Origin: Pseudomonadota bacterium
GTDB lineage: Bacteria > Pseudomonadota > Alphaproteobacteria > Rhizobiales > Devosiaceae
Assembly: GCA_023391095.1 (NCBI GenBank)
Contig: JAEWBN010000001.1
Location: 208,239 to 272,238, forward strand
DNA length: 64,000 nt
Direction: 5' to 3'
Shown: piece by piece, positions 8,566 to 16,796 of the stretch
Position numbering within the stretch: position 1 is the stretch's first letter
Layout of the letters: every line of letters begins with the position of its first letter
Program-made: the position numbers and the translations under genes
Notes under the pieces: generated by a model
The model's input: the letters and a program-made list of their open reading frames with translations, nothing else
Database searches by the model: none
Told to the model about the DNA's origin: nothing

Positions 8566-8567
8566 GG

Positions 8568-8596
8568 TTTAGAGTAACGCTGGCGTTACCCGTCAA
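8568..8596 (-). promoter_or_regulatory. ArsR gene promoter with embedded perfect palindrome
   Basis: Minus strand: TTGACG (8596-8591), a 17-bp spacer and TCTAAA (8573-8568). Nearly the whole spacer is an inverted repeat, GTAACGC-tg-GCGTTAC (8574-8589). An operator placed between -35 and -10 is the classic layout for ArsR autorepression. Confidence 0.65.
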
Positions 8597-8726
8597 GAGG
8601 AGCACGGCCGGGAAAGCTCTTGTTCACCAGGATTATTGGCCCGGCGTTTACAACAGCAGCATACCGGGCGTCCCCGGAAAGGAACTGGTCATACGCGCGC
8701 CACACGATGCTGTCAGGAGATGGACC

Positions 8727-9413
8727 ATGTCCCAAGCAGAACAGATCGCAAAATCGTGGTGGCGCCGTCAGCCCGGACGCTATTCCCTGGCCGAAATCGT
8801 GGCGGATGCCACCGTGCATATCGTCGGGCTTGTGGGGGCCATTGCCGCCGGTTCGATCCTGCTTACGCTGGCGCTGATGCACACGGCGCCCGAAGCATTT
8901 CCGGCCCTATTGGTGTATGTCAGCACCCTGGTCGTCGTGCTGGGCGTGTCGCTTGCCTACAATATGTGGCCGGCTTCCCCAGTGAAAATGGCGCTGGCGC
9001 GGCTCGACCAGGCGGCAATTTTTCTTTTCATTGCGGGCTCTTATACGCCATTCTTGGCGGTCATCGGCGGGACACCCTCCGGGACGATCATGATGAGCCT
9101 GGTCTGGGGCGCCTCGCTGGTGGGCGTGGCGCTGAAGCTCGCCGTGCCCGAGCGGTTCGGACGGGTGGCGATTGCGCTCTACCTCGCCATCGGTTGGTCG
9201 GGGATCTTCGTGTTCCAGTCGCTTGGCCAGGCTCTGCCCGCCTCGACGCTCTGGCTGCTGCTCGCGGGCGGCGTGACCTATTCGGCGGGAATCGTCTTCC
9301 ACCTTTGGGAGAAGCTGCATTTCCAAAACGCGCTCTGGCACGTATTCGTCGTCGCCGGGGCGAGCCTGCACCTGTGGGCCGTTATCGACTGCATGGTGGT
9401 CGCCCGACTTTAA
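8727..9413 (+). CDS. hemolysin III family membrane protein
   Basis: A 228-residue protein with about seven hydrophobic segments. It carries the family's early ADATVHIVG histidine motif, a central SYTPF and the late FHLWEKLHFQNALWHVFVVAGASLHLWAV block with conserved histidines. This is the YqfA/hemolysin III (PAQR-like) family. AGGAG lies just upstream of the ATG. The family name is historical; cytolysis should not be assumed, and a membrane-homeostasis role is more likely. Confidence 0.9.
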   Translation: MSQAEQIAKSWWRRQPGRYSLAEIVADATVHIVGLVGAIAAGSILLTLALMHTAPEAFPALLVYVSTLVVVLGVSLAYNMWPASPVKMALARLDQAAIFLFIAGSYTPFLAVIGGTPSGTIMMSLVWGASLVGVALKLAVPERFGRVAIALYLAIGWSGIFVFQSLGQALPASTLWLLLAGGVTYSAGIVFHLWEKLHFQNALWHVFVVAGASLHLWAVIDCMVVARL

Positions 9414-9431
9414 GCCAGCGCTTTCAGTCGC

Positions 9432-9887
9432 TTAGGGCTTGGTGATGCGCGCGTGCTCGACGCGATCGCCGGCCTCGATCCCAAGTTCAACGGTGCGGCC
9501 GCCGGGGATTTCCAGAACGAACTGGACGGGGGCGGCGGAGGGAATCGAGGTTTCGTCATGCGGGCGGGCGTTGACGTGGATGTTCTTGATCTCGCCATCG
9601 GCGCCGATGAAGATCATGTCGAGCGGGATGAAGGTGTTCCGCATCCAGAACGAGACCAGCCGCTCCTGCTCGAAATCAAAGAGCATGCCGGCGTTGTCGG
9701 CCAGTTCCTGTACGTACATCAAGCCCTTAGCGCGCGATTCGGGCGTATCGACCACTTCCACCGTGAAGGCGTGGGCGCCGGTTTCGGACTGGATGACGAG
9801 ACGGGATTCGTCGCTGCAGGCGGCCAGCGGCAGGCTGACGGCAAGGGCGGTGGAGAGGGCGAAAAAGGCGCGCGCCAACATGGGCAT
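9432..9887 (-). CDS. DUF192 domain lipoprotein
   Basis: A 151-residue exported protein. The N-terminus is a signal peptide ending in a lipobox-like LAAC (residues 21-24), so it is probably lipidated. The rest is the DUF192 fold: VEVVDTPESRAKGLMYV, then GMLFDFEQERLVSFWMRNT and PLDMIFIGADGEI. Family members are common in alphaproteobacteria and uncharacterised. It is convergent with the hemolysin III gene. Confidence 0.88.
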   Translation of the reverse strand: MPMLARAFFALSTALAVSLPLAACSDESRLVIQSETGAHAFTVEVVDTPESRAKGLMYVQELADNAGMLFDFEQERLVSFWMRNTFIPLDMIFIGADGEIKNIHVNARPHDETSIPSAAPVQFVLEIPGGRTVELGIEAGDRVEHARITKP

Positions 9888-9937
9888 TAGGGTCTTTCCG
9901 CTAGCAGACTGCTAACTTTGAGCGTGGTTTTCGCGCC

Positions 9938-10555
9938 TTAATGCGAAGATGGCGCGTCACCCCAACCATCAGGACGAATTTCGGCCACCATGAGGCCCTT
10001 GGGGCCATTTCCATAGCGCACGAGAACGTACTGGCCGGGACGCAGTTCGGTGATGCCGAAACGCCGCAGGGTTTCCATGTGAACGAAGACATCAGGGGTG
10101 CCCTCGCCGGCCGAAAGGAAGCCAAACCCGCGAATGCGGTCGAACCACTTCACCTCAAGCCGAACCATGCCCGAGGTCGCCTCGACCACGACATGGGTGC
10201 GCGGCGCGGGCAGCTGGGAGGGATGGCGAGCGGTCGATTCGTCCATGGAGACGATGCGGAAAGCCTGCAGGCCGCCGGGACGATTGAGCGCTTCAACGAC
10301 AATGCGCGCGCCCTCATAGGCGGTCTGGTAGCCATCGCGGCGCAGGCAGGTGACGTGCAGGAGCACATCGGGCATGCCATTGTCGGGAATGATGAAGCCG
10401 AAACCCTTGCCGGCGTCGAACCATTTGATGGCGCCGGAAATCTCGATCGTGTCGAGACCGGCCTGATCAGCCGTATTGTGGACGCGATCCTCCAGCCCTG
10501 TCTGATCCGACAGATGTGTGGACTCGTCGCCCTCGCCGCCGACCTTGGCCCCCAT
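9938..10555 (-). CDS. protein with two cold-shock domains
   Basis: About 205 residues with two separate CSD folds. The first begins ISGAIKWFDAGKGFGFI and the second LEVKWFDRIRGFGFLS; both keep the RNP1-like KGFGFI/RGFGFL core. A linker of roughly 60 residues separates them. Double-CSD proteins are typical of Hyphomicrobiales and bind single-stranded nucleic acid. The start at 10555 (MGAKVGGEGD) is preferred because AAAAGG lies upstream; an in-frame TTG at 10600 would add a basic tail. Confidence 0.88.
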   Translation of the reverse strand: MGAKVGGEGDESTHLSDQTGLEDRVHNTADQAGLDTIEISGAIKWFDAGKGFGFIIPDNGMPDVLLHVTCLRRDGYQTAYEGARIVVEALNRPGGLQAFRIVSMDESTARHPSQLPAPRTHVVVEATSGMVRLEVKWFDRIRGFGFLSAGEGTPDVFVHMETLRRFGITELRPGQYVLVRYGNGPKGLMVAEIRPDGWGDAPSSH

Positions 10556-10723
10556 GCCCAAACGCCTTTTCACTCGCCCGCTGGTGCGGGTACTCTTCAA
10601 CTGACCAAATTACTGTGGCCGATTCAGCGCCAAAAGTTAAGAAGGTCTTGCGATTTTGTCGACAGGCCAGATCATTGCCCATTGCGGTGACGGACTGCCG
10701 GCACAGAGCCCAAGGAGAGTATC

Positions 10724-11140
10724 TTGAAATACCTGCACACCATGGTGCGCGTCACCAATGTCGAGGAAAGCCTGCGCTTCTACTGCGAGGGGCTGGGACT
10801 GGAGGAAGTGCGGCGCACCGAAAACGAGAAGGGCCGCTTCACGCTGATCTTCCTGCGGGCGCCGGGCGACGAGGGCGGAGAGGTCGAGCTGACCTATAAC
10901 TGGGATCCGGAAACCTATACGGGCGGGCGCAATTTCGGGCACCTGGCCTATCGGGTGAAGGACATTTACGCCCTGTGCCAGCACATGTCGGACATGGGCG
11001 TTGTCATCAACCGTCCGCCGCGCGACGGCCACATGGCCTTTGTGCGGTCTCCGGACGGCATTTCGGTCGAACTGATTCAGGACGGCCACCTGCCCCCGCA
11101 GGAGCCGTGGGCGTCGATGCCCAATACCGGCAGCTGGTAA
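10724..11140 (+). CDS. gloA: lactoylglutathione lyase (glyoxalase I)
   Basis: A 138-residue VOC-fold enzyme that isomerises the methylglyoxal-glutathione hemithioacetal to S-lactoylglutathione. The four family metal ligands are visible: His5, Glu55 (GGEVELTYNW), His73 (FGHLAYRV) and Glu116 (GISVELIQ). Length matches bacterial GloA. It uses a TTG start, fixed by AAGGAGA a few nt upstream. A GC hairpin follows the stop. Confidence 0.92.
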   Translation: MKYLHTMVRVTNVEESLRFYCEGLGLEEVRRTENEKGRFTLIFLRAPGDEGGEVELTYNWDPETYTGGRNFGHLAYRVKDIYALCQHMSDMGVVINRPPRDGHMAFVRSPDGISVELIQDGHLPPQEPWASMPNTGSW

Positions 11141-11148
11141 ATGCAAAC

Positions 11149-11176
11149 GGGCGCGGCAGCGGCTGCGCCCCTTTCC
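11149..11176 (+). terminator. terminator after gloA
   Basis: GGGCGC (11149-11154) pairs with GCGCCC (11165-11170), with further pairing inside the loop, followed by CTTTCC. It lies 9 nt after the gloA stop. Confidence 0.5.
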
Positions 11177-11348
11177 AGACCATAGGCAGGCGAGCGGGGC
11201 TTGGGCCCATTCGCAAAACGCCAGCCTTAACCCCCTGCTAACCCTCTGGATTAGCGGGGGGTTAGCGAAATATCTCTAATTTTAGCGATCGAACCCACAT
11301 GCCCATTGCCTGTTGCCTCTGTGCGACAATGGCCACGGGAAGGTCGCC

Positions 11349-11822
11349 ATGCCCCGCCTTTATCGAATCGCCGCCTTAGTCGTTGTTGCCGCCACGCTCG
11401 CCGGGTGCCTGCCCATGGCCATGTTCGCCAGCGGGAGCGGCGCCGGATATTCGGGCCTCCGCCAGGACTGGGGCACGTTCGTGTCCTCCAAGGAGGTCAA
11501 CGCGCTCTGCATCTCGCCAAAGCTGCGCTTCGTGATCTGGGAGTTCGAGGGCCGGTTCGGCAAGCGCATTGTGATGAATTCGGGCTATCGCAATGCCTTC
11601 CACAATTCGGCGGCGGGCGGCGCGGACAATTCCTACCATACCAAGTGCATGGCTGCGGACTTCTACATTCCCGGCGTGCCCAAGGAACATCTAATTGCCT
11701 TTGCCAAGACGGTCGATGGCGTCGGCGGGCTGGGCTGCTATCCGGGCCGCAACTTCATCCATATCGACGTGCGCGAACGCCCTCGCGGCTATCGCGGCCC
11801 GGTGACCTTTTCGGGCTGCTGA
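11349..11822 (+). CDS. M15-like (D-Ala-D-Ala carboxypeptidase-like) lipoprotein
   Basis: About 157 residues. The signal peptide has a lipobox (ATLAGC), so it is probably an outer- or inner-membrane lipoprotein. The body shows NSGYRN, a SYHTKCMAADF segment and a C-terminal FIHIDVRE, matching the His/Asp/His zinc site of Peptidase_M15 family 3 (YcbK-like). Such enzymes trim peptidoglycan peptides. The start at 11349 (MPRLYRIAAL) gives a proper signal peptide; an ATG at 11313 adds a non-signal tail. Confidence 0.82.
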   Translation: MPRLYRIAALVVVAATLAGCLPMAMFASGSGAGYSGLRQDWGTFVSSKEVNALCISPKLRFVIWEFEGRFGKRIVMNSGYRNAFHNSAAGGADNSYHTKCMAADFYIPGVPKEHLIAFAKTVDGVGGLGCYPGRNFIHIDVRERPRGYRGPVTFSGC

Positions 11823-11950
11823 GGCAAAGGCCCGGAAAAGCTGAGCCTGGCTGTGGAAATCCACAGGCTCGGCAAAAAAACCTTATCGATCAACGCAAAG
11901 AGGGTTGCGTCCCGGAACAAGCCCCACTATACGACCGTCATCGCGCAGAT

Positions 11951-12025
11951 GCGCCCTTCGTCTATCGGTTAGGACGGCACCCTTTCACGGTGCAGAGAGG
12001 GGTTCGATTCCCCTAGGGCGTACCA
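11951..12025 (+). tRNA. tRNA-Glu (TTC)
   Basis: A 75-nt cloverleaf: acceptor GCGCCCT/AGGGCGT, anticodon stem GCACC/GGTGC with loop CTTTCAC (TTC), T-arm GGTTCGATTCC and encoded CCA. Confidence 0.95.
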
Positions 12026-12072
12026 CCCTCCCCTGCTTTTTCGATGCAGGTGGACGGGTCCCGCGAGAGAAT

Positions 12073-12147
12073 GCGCCCATCGTCTAGCGGTCAGGACGAC
12101 GCCCTCTCACGGCGTAAACAGGGGTTCGATTCCCCTTGGGCGTACCA
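12073..12147 (+). tRNA. tRNA-Glu (CTC)
   Basis: A 75-nt cloverleaf nearly identical to the tRNA-Glu 47 nt upstream, with anticodon loop CTCTCAC (CTC) on an ACGCC/GGCGT stem and encoded CCA. The pair is a tandem isoacceptor array, probably one transcript. Confidence 0.95.
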
Positions 12148-12564
12148 GCATCATTTTTGTGCCCTCCCTCAAAAAGTTTACGCAATGAAGACGCGGGTAG
12201 AGCCGCATCGCCCTTCGATGACTTTGGACGCCTGCTTCAGCAAACTACAAGCCTGCGCGTGCGGCTGCATCAGCAACGAGCAGTGAGCTGTCCAAGCACG
12301 TATCCGCGTTGCAGGTTCGACGGAAACCCGCGGCGTGAACGTTCAGGTTTCCATGTCCGATTTTGCGCCACGCTAGTGCTTCGGAAAGCGGGCGTATAGG
12401 CAGTTAACTTATGGGGCCTCCACCTTTAGGGCAGGCACTACCCGGTGTACTCCGTTTGTTCACATACCTCTTGTGGTCGGCGCGGAATCAGGCCACCAAA
12501 CCTTCATCCCTTTAGCTCATCGGCTTTGCCTCCAACGATCTTCGATCAATGGAGTATTGTGCCG
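12148..12564. other. gene-poor gap after the tRNA-Glu pair
   Basis: About 415 bases. Short open frames exist but none has a ribosome-binding site or recognisable content. No tRNA-derived direct repeat or integrase remnant was noticed. Confidence 0.35.
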
Positions 12565-12702
12565 ATGAACCACCCAGACCCTCCAAAACCTCCCGAGCGA
12601 CAATCGCATGCGTGGCTTTGGGCCACTGCAGCAGTCCTAACTGCTGTAGCTACGCTGCTTAAAGAGATCGTTGCCTTGGTCCGTACGATTGCCGGCGCCT
12701 AA
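12565..12702 (+). CDS. possible 45-residue membrane protein
   Basis: ATG followed by a proline-rich head (MNHPDPPKPPERQSHAW) and one hydrophobic segment (LWATAAVLTAVATLL, then EIVALV). This single-span layout is protein-like. A GGAG lies 12 nt upstream, rather far. No family was recognised. It is convergent with the nucleotidyltransferase gene. Confidence 0.35.
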   Translation: MNHPDPPKPPERQSHAWLWATAAVLTAVATLLKEIVALVRTIAGA

Positions 12703-12778
12703 CATCAGCTTTCTTGCATGTGGCGGCTATGCAAACTGTTGCCAGTCAACAGCCTTGGTGGAGTTCGCCGATCATGGG

Positions 12779-13831
12779 TCAGCCCTTTCGGCTGAGCCGC
12801 GACAGAGCCATTGCCCGGACGAGCTGGCGGTGGCCGCGGGCGAGGCCTCGGCCGATGCTGCTGAGGGGGGTGTGTTCGCGTTTGGGGCGGGCTTCGAGGA
12901 TAGCGGAGCAGAGGCTCAGAGGGCTGCGGCGGCTGCATGTGGTTATGCGGGCAAGGGTGTCAGCCGGGATGTTTATGCCGAGATGCTGAAGGTAGCTCAA
13001 GGCGACGGCGGTGTGGGGCGCAAGGCGTCGTTCGGCGCAGAGGCGTTCGAACAGGGGCCAATCCACCGCGCCATCGGAAATGAGCGCGGCGCAGTCAACC
13101 AGCCAGTCGCTGTGCTGATGGCCGTCGATGCCGCCGTGGGCGATTGCCATCAACAGACGGTCGGTGGCCGAGGGTACGCTGACGGGCAGGCCCAGGAAGG
13201 TCGTGCTTGTGGCGCGGGACCAAAGGGGCGTGGGGTCGGCGTCTGCCGGAATGAGCTGGTGGAAGGCAAACCTGTGCAGGTCGAGGTCGCCATGCTTGCC
13301 GCTATAGAGGTTGAGACCGGTCAGCCGCGACAGATCCGGCTCGCCGGGCTGGTTGTGGTCCCAGCCGTGTGCGCGAAGGGTTTTATAGGCCCGGTCGAAC
13401 TCGGCGGGATGGACGAGGATATCGACGTCGCTGGCAAAGCGCCCCCTGACATCGCGCATGTCCAAGGCGGCACGGGCGGCACCCTTGAGCAGCATGACCG
13501 GCACATTCGCATCAGCCAGCGCCTGAATGGCAGGCTGGGCTGCGCGCAGGGTCATGGTGGAATGGGTCCAGAGCATGCGCTCTATGCCCTTGAGCCGGGC
13601 CCGGACCGGGCTCGCTTCGGTCGTGGCGGGCAGCCGGGCGGAGACGGCGACCAGCAGGCGCTGTTCGGCAAAGGTCACGTCGTTGAAATCGTGCGTGGTG
13701 AGCCAGGCGGCGAAGGCGCGTTCGGCTTCGGCGAGGTCTTGGACAATCGCCGCGCGCAGCAACAGGTCGCGTCCGCCCCTGGGCCAGGCCCAGGCGCAGG
13801 ACGGAAAACGGGCGCCAGCGGCCGCGTCCAT
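12779..13831 (-). CDS. nucleotidyltransferase family protein (NTP_transf_5 type)
   Basis: A 350-residue protein and the last gene of the PqqD/HprK-like operon. It shows VMLLKGAARA (about 112-121), the metal-binding SDVDILV (134-140) and GDLDLHRFAF (181-190), the pattern of the 'uncharacterised nucleotidyltransferase' family PF14907. Members occur beside PqqD and HprK-like genes in RiPP (lasso-peptide) and PEP-CTERM clusters. The start at 13831 overlaps the preceding glycosyltransferase stop in a TGATG, so translation is coupled. The nucleotide donor and target are unknown. Confidence 0.82.
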   Translation of the reverse strand: MDAAAGARFPSCAWAWPRGGRDLLLRAAIVQDLAEAERAFAAWLTTHDFNDVTFAEQRLLVAVSARLPATTEASPVRARLKGIERMLWTHSTMTLRAAQPAIQALADANVPVMLLKGAARAALDMRDVRGRFASDVDILVHPAEFDRAYKTLRAHGWDHNQPGEPDLSRLTGLNLYSGKHGDLDLHRFAFHQLIPADADPTPLWSRATSTTFLGLPVSVPSATDRLLMAIAHGGIDGHQHSDWLVDCAALISDGAVDWPLFERLCAERRLAPHTAVALSYLQHLGINIPADTLARITTCSRRSPLSLCSAILEARPKREHTPLSSIGRGLARGHRQLVRAMALSRLSRKG

Positions 13832-14514
13832 CAGCCGTCTGCCTTTTGGGCAGCGGCCTGCCGTCGGCGTTCGAGCGCGGCGCGGGCGATCTTGAGATAG
13901 GCGCCACCAAGGCTCGGGTTGCGGTAGGTGAGGCTTCCCGGCCGGATGCGGCGCAGGGCGAGCACTTCGGGGATCATGGTGAGGACATGGCCGCGCTCGC
14001 GCATGCGCGCCCACCAGTCGATCATTTCGCCAACGCGGCCCGGCGTATCGGCAATGGGGCCGGTTTCGAGGGCGACGGCCGTGCGCACCAGCATGGTGCT
14101 GCGGGACCAGCCATCGCGGGCCGCGGCATAATCAGCATTAGCGGGATCACCGGTGAAGCTGGCCAACGTGCCGAAGACGGCGGCGCAGTCAGGCGCGTCT
14201 TGAAGCGCAGCAAGCTGTTTTTCGATCTTGCCTGCAACCCAGAGATCGTCGGCGTCGAGCGTGGCCAGGAGCGGGGTTTTGACCTGCTGCATGCCGAGCG
14301 TCGTGGCGGGGCCCGGGCCGGCATTGGACTGGCGCAGGAGCGTGATGGGGCCGGACAGGGACGACACGACGCTGACGGTGTCATCGGTCGAACCATCGTC
14401 AACCACGATGACTGATGCGGGCGGAATGGTCTGAGCCAGAATCGAGTCGACCGCTGCCCCGATGGTACCCGCGCCGTTATAGACCGGGATGACGACTGAA
14501 TAGGCGGCTACCAT
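13831..14514 (-). CDS. family 2 glycosyltransferase (second of pair)
   Basis: A 227-residue GT-A enzyme: YSVVIPVYNGAGTI at the N-terminus, the nucleotide-binding VVDDGSTDDT and the metal-binding LDADDLW near residue 92. The protein is short, so the acceptor region is small. It overlaps the upstream glycosyltransferase by 7 nt and the downstream nucleotidyltransferase by 1 nt. It probably glycosylates the product of this operon. Confidence 0.87.
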   Translation of the reverse strand: MVAAYSVVIPVYNGAGTIGAAVDSILAQTIPPASVIVVDDGSTDDTVSVVSSLSGPITLLRQSNAGPGPATTLGMQQVKTPLLATLDADDLWVAGKIEKQLAALQDAPDCAAVFGTLASFTGDPANADYAAARDGWSRSTMLVRTAVALETGPIADTPGRVGEMIDWWARMRERGHVLTMIPEVLALRRIRPGSLTYRNPSLGGAYLKIARAALERRRQAAAQKADG

Positions 14515-15260
14515 TCGCTATTTCCTGCAAGTTCCTTGCTGTCGAAGAGGCCCGGCGGGAATGGCGGCAGATTGCCCTTGCGGCGGCGCTGGACCGAGAG
14601 CAGCAAGGCGCGGGAGAAGTCACGCCGCAGCTGGGCCGTGTCGCGCGTGAGATTGGTGGTGTGCCGCCGGTAATAGATGCTGACGTCGTCGTGCACATGA
14701 TATTGCGGCGCCGTCTCGAAAATGCGCAGCAGCAGATCCATGTCCTCGGCCTGTTTGAACTGGGTGTCGAACTGACCGATCCTTTGAAACAGGTCATATC
14801 GATACATGCCCGCGGCCAGTTGCACGCCGCGCACCGAGGCCGTCGGCGTGCCCGGCGCCGGTGACATGCGATCGGGGCCGGTCTCGCGGAACAGCAGGGT
14901 GGATCCATAGATCAGCTGCAAATCCGGATTTTCCGAAAGGATGGCCAGGTCGCGGGCATAACGGCCGCGCGGAATGAGATCGTCGGCATCGAGGAAGGTG
15001 ACGAAATCGGTGTCGGGGGCGAGTGCGCCGAGCGCGATGTTGCGGGCTGCGGTAACGCCCTGATTGGGCGTTTCGATCAGGCGGATGGCGGGGTATTCCC
15101 GGGCCATCGAGGCGACGATGTCGCCGGTGGCGTCAGTCGAGCCGTCATTGATGACGATCATATCCAGATCGGCATCATGTTCCTGATCGAGGATCGAGGT
15201 CAGCGCGTCTTCAATGAACGGGGCGGCGTTGTAGGCGGCCATCATGACGGCGAGTTTCAT
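14508..15260 (-). CDS. family 2 glycosyltransferase (first of pair)
   Basis: A 250-residue GT-A enzyme. It begins MKLAVMMAAYNAAPFIEDAL and carries VINDGSTDAT and FLDADDLIPRG, the family 2 motifs. YYRRHTTNLT near residue 205 is a common GT2 C-terminal motif. The ATG overlaps the HprK-like stop (ATGA), and the gene overlaps the next glycosyltransferase. The two GT2 proteins differ enough that they may add two different sugars. Confidence 0.88.
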   Translation of the reverse strand: MKLAVMMAAYNAAPFIEDALTSILDQEHDADLDMIVINDGSTDATGDIVASMAREYPAIRLIETPNQGVTAARNIALGALAPDTDFVTFLDADDLIPRGRYARDLAILSENPDLQLIYGSTLLFRETGPDRMSPAPGTPTASVRGVQLAAGMYRYDLFQRIGQFDTQFKQAEDMDLLLRIFETAPQYHVHDDVSIYYRRHTTNLTRDTAQLRRDFSRALLLSVQRRRKGNLPPFPPGLFDSKELAGNSEW

Positions 15261-16306
15261 GGCAACGGCGCCTCCAGAAATTGCGACACGGTGTTGGCGA
15301 TGTCCTCGGGGTCCGGGCTGAGATCGAGATAATAGGCGGGGAGGCGCTTGGTCAGCGCGGTCATGAAGGTCAGCCCCTCGCGCAGGCCGCCCGGCAATTG
15401 CCGGAAATTGTTGGGCAGGAGGCCATAGAGCGCGGCACGCATGGGCGCGGGCGCGATCTGGCAGCGGGTCAGGTTTGAAATACGTGGAATGAGAATAGCT
15501 TTGAGCGCGAGAGAGCTGGCGCGGGCATGGGGCACGAGTTCGTCGAAATCGAAGGTGTATTTGCCCTGCCAGTTCAGCGCGCCGAGCGCGTGGGCGACGG
15601 GATCGACGCCGAGACGCGCAAGGCCGACAGAATCCTGCTTCATCAGCTTCATGACGGGCCAGGCGGTCGGCGCATCAGTGTCGAGGCTGAGAGCGACATA
15701 GTCATCGCCGACGCTGGTGAGGCCATGGAGGATGCCGGCAAGGGTTGTGCCGGACTTTCCGGCGCCGCCGGCACCGGCCAGCAGCACGCCCTGGCCACCC
15801 TTCCCCAAAGTCGCGGCGTGGACGAGGCGCATGCCCTGGGCCTGATAGCTCCAGTGGAGGAAATTGCGGAGCGGAAAGCCTTCTTCCCATGGCGGATAGG
15901 CCCCGCTGGCGAGGAGCGTCTGGATGCCGCGACGCTGCCGGCGGGAATGAAACTGCCAGAGGGTGTGGGCGGAATCGAAGGAGCCATCGAGGCCATTGGC
16001 TTCGAGTTTCTGAACGAACGCGCCGAGGCCGAAGGTGGGGGCACTCCAGTGGGCCTGCGGAAAAGACGGGGTGGTTGCGTGGTCGATGACGGCGACGCTG
16101 ATCTGCATCTCTGCGCCGGCATAGGCGGGGTCATCGACCAGGGCGCGGCGGCAGAGGGCGGCGTAGCCGGGCGTGGCAATGGTGGCCGTCAGGGCGAGGC
16201 GCGGCAGGCAGAATTGTTCGACGGTGCCGGGGACTGATGCGCCGAGATCGAGGGCGGTCTGGGCGTACTGGACGACGGTATCGTCGCTGATGCCGACGGA
16301 GGCCAT
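15257..16306 (-). CDS. HprK-like serine kinase family protein
   Basis: A 349-residue protein. A P-loop GAGGAGKSGT sits at 178-187 and a GDDYVALSL segment at about 200-208, as in HPr kinase/phosphorylase and PEP-carboxykinase-like folds. The N-terminal 170 residues are family-specific. It is not a true HprK: no PTS partner is nearby. HprK-like kinases next to PqqD proteins occur in lasso-peptide and 'HPr-rel-A' clusters, where they phosphorylate a peptide or remain uncharacterised. The start overlaps the PqqD stop (TGATG). Confidence 0.8.
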   Translation of the reverse strand: MASVGISDDTVVQYAQTALDLGASVPGTVEQFCLPRLALTATIATPGYAALCRRALVDDPAYAGAEMQISVAVIDHATTPSFPQAHWSAPTFGLGAFVQKLEANGLDGSFDSAHTLWQFHSRRQRRGIQTLLASGAYPPWEEGFPLRNFLHWSYQAQGMRLVHAATLGKGGQGVLLAGAGGAGKSGTTLAGILHGLTSVGDDYVALSLDTDAPTAWPVMKLMKQDSVGLARLGVDPVAHALGALNWQGKYTFDFDELVPHARASSLALKAILIPRISNLTRCQIAPAPMRAALYGLLPNNFRQLPGGLREGLTFMTALTKRLPAYYLDLSPDPEDIANTVSQFLEAPLP

Positions 16307-16722
16307 CAGTCGGCGGGCTTGTGCGGCCAGCCGGCTTCTTCGTCCACGTCATGCACCGGGTCGGAAACAAGCAGGTCCGCGAGGTCGTTGAAGACTTCCA
16401 CCTCGAAGGCCAGGCCGGGGGCGGCGAGCGCTTCGGCAATGGGGTCCACCGGCGTCTCGGCGTCACGGGCGGCGGGGGTAAAGAGGCCGTGCTCGAGGAA
16501 GGATGCGACGACGGCGTCGACCTGGGCACGGACCGGGCTCGATGCGTCGAGCCTCGAACAGAGGGCTTCCGACGAATGGCCCTCAACAAGGCCCTGCCAG
16601 ATCAGCGCGGTGCCGCTGGCGAGGCTGAAATAGTGACCCCGCGCAATGTCGAGCACGACGAATTCGCCGTCGAATTCTTCTGCAGCGATGTCGGCAGACG
16701 AGATTGCGTAGGTGTTTGCCAT
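16306..16722 (-). CDS. PqqD family protein (peptide chaperone-like)
   Basis: A 138-residue protein and the first gene of a five-gene overlapped operon. Residues 1-80 match PqqD: EFDGEFVVLDIARGHYFSLA, then GTALIWQGLVEGHS. PqqD domains bind leader peptides of RiPP precursors. It has an extra 50-residue tail ending HDVDEEAGWPHK. The start at 16722 (MANTYAISS) is preferred over an upstream in-frame ATG that adds an arginine-rich stretch. No precursor peptide or maturase (radical SAM, asparagine synthetase-like) is visible beside it. Confidence 0.82.
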   Translation of the reverse strand: MANTYAISSADIAAEEFDGEFVVLDIARGHYFSLASGTALIWQGLVEGHSSEALCSRLDASSPVRAQVDAVVASFLEHGLFTPAARDAETPVDPIAEALAAPGLAFEVEVFNDLADLLVSDPVHDVDEEAGWPHKPAD

Positions 16723-16796
16723 AGGACTGATGGGACCCAATAAATTCCCCTGTCCGTAGCATCGGCACTGTGATTCCGGCAAATGGCGGCGAGCGC

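Noticed and set aside
11951..12147. Attachment sites in the tandem tRNA-Glu genes
   Set aside because: Both tRNAs are complete and their similarity is explained by isoacceptor duplication; nothing mobile lies downstream.
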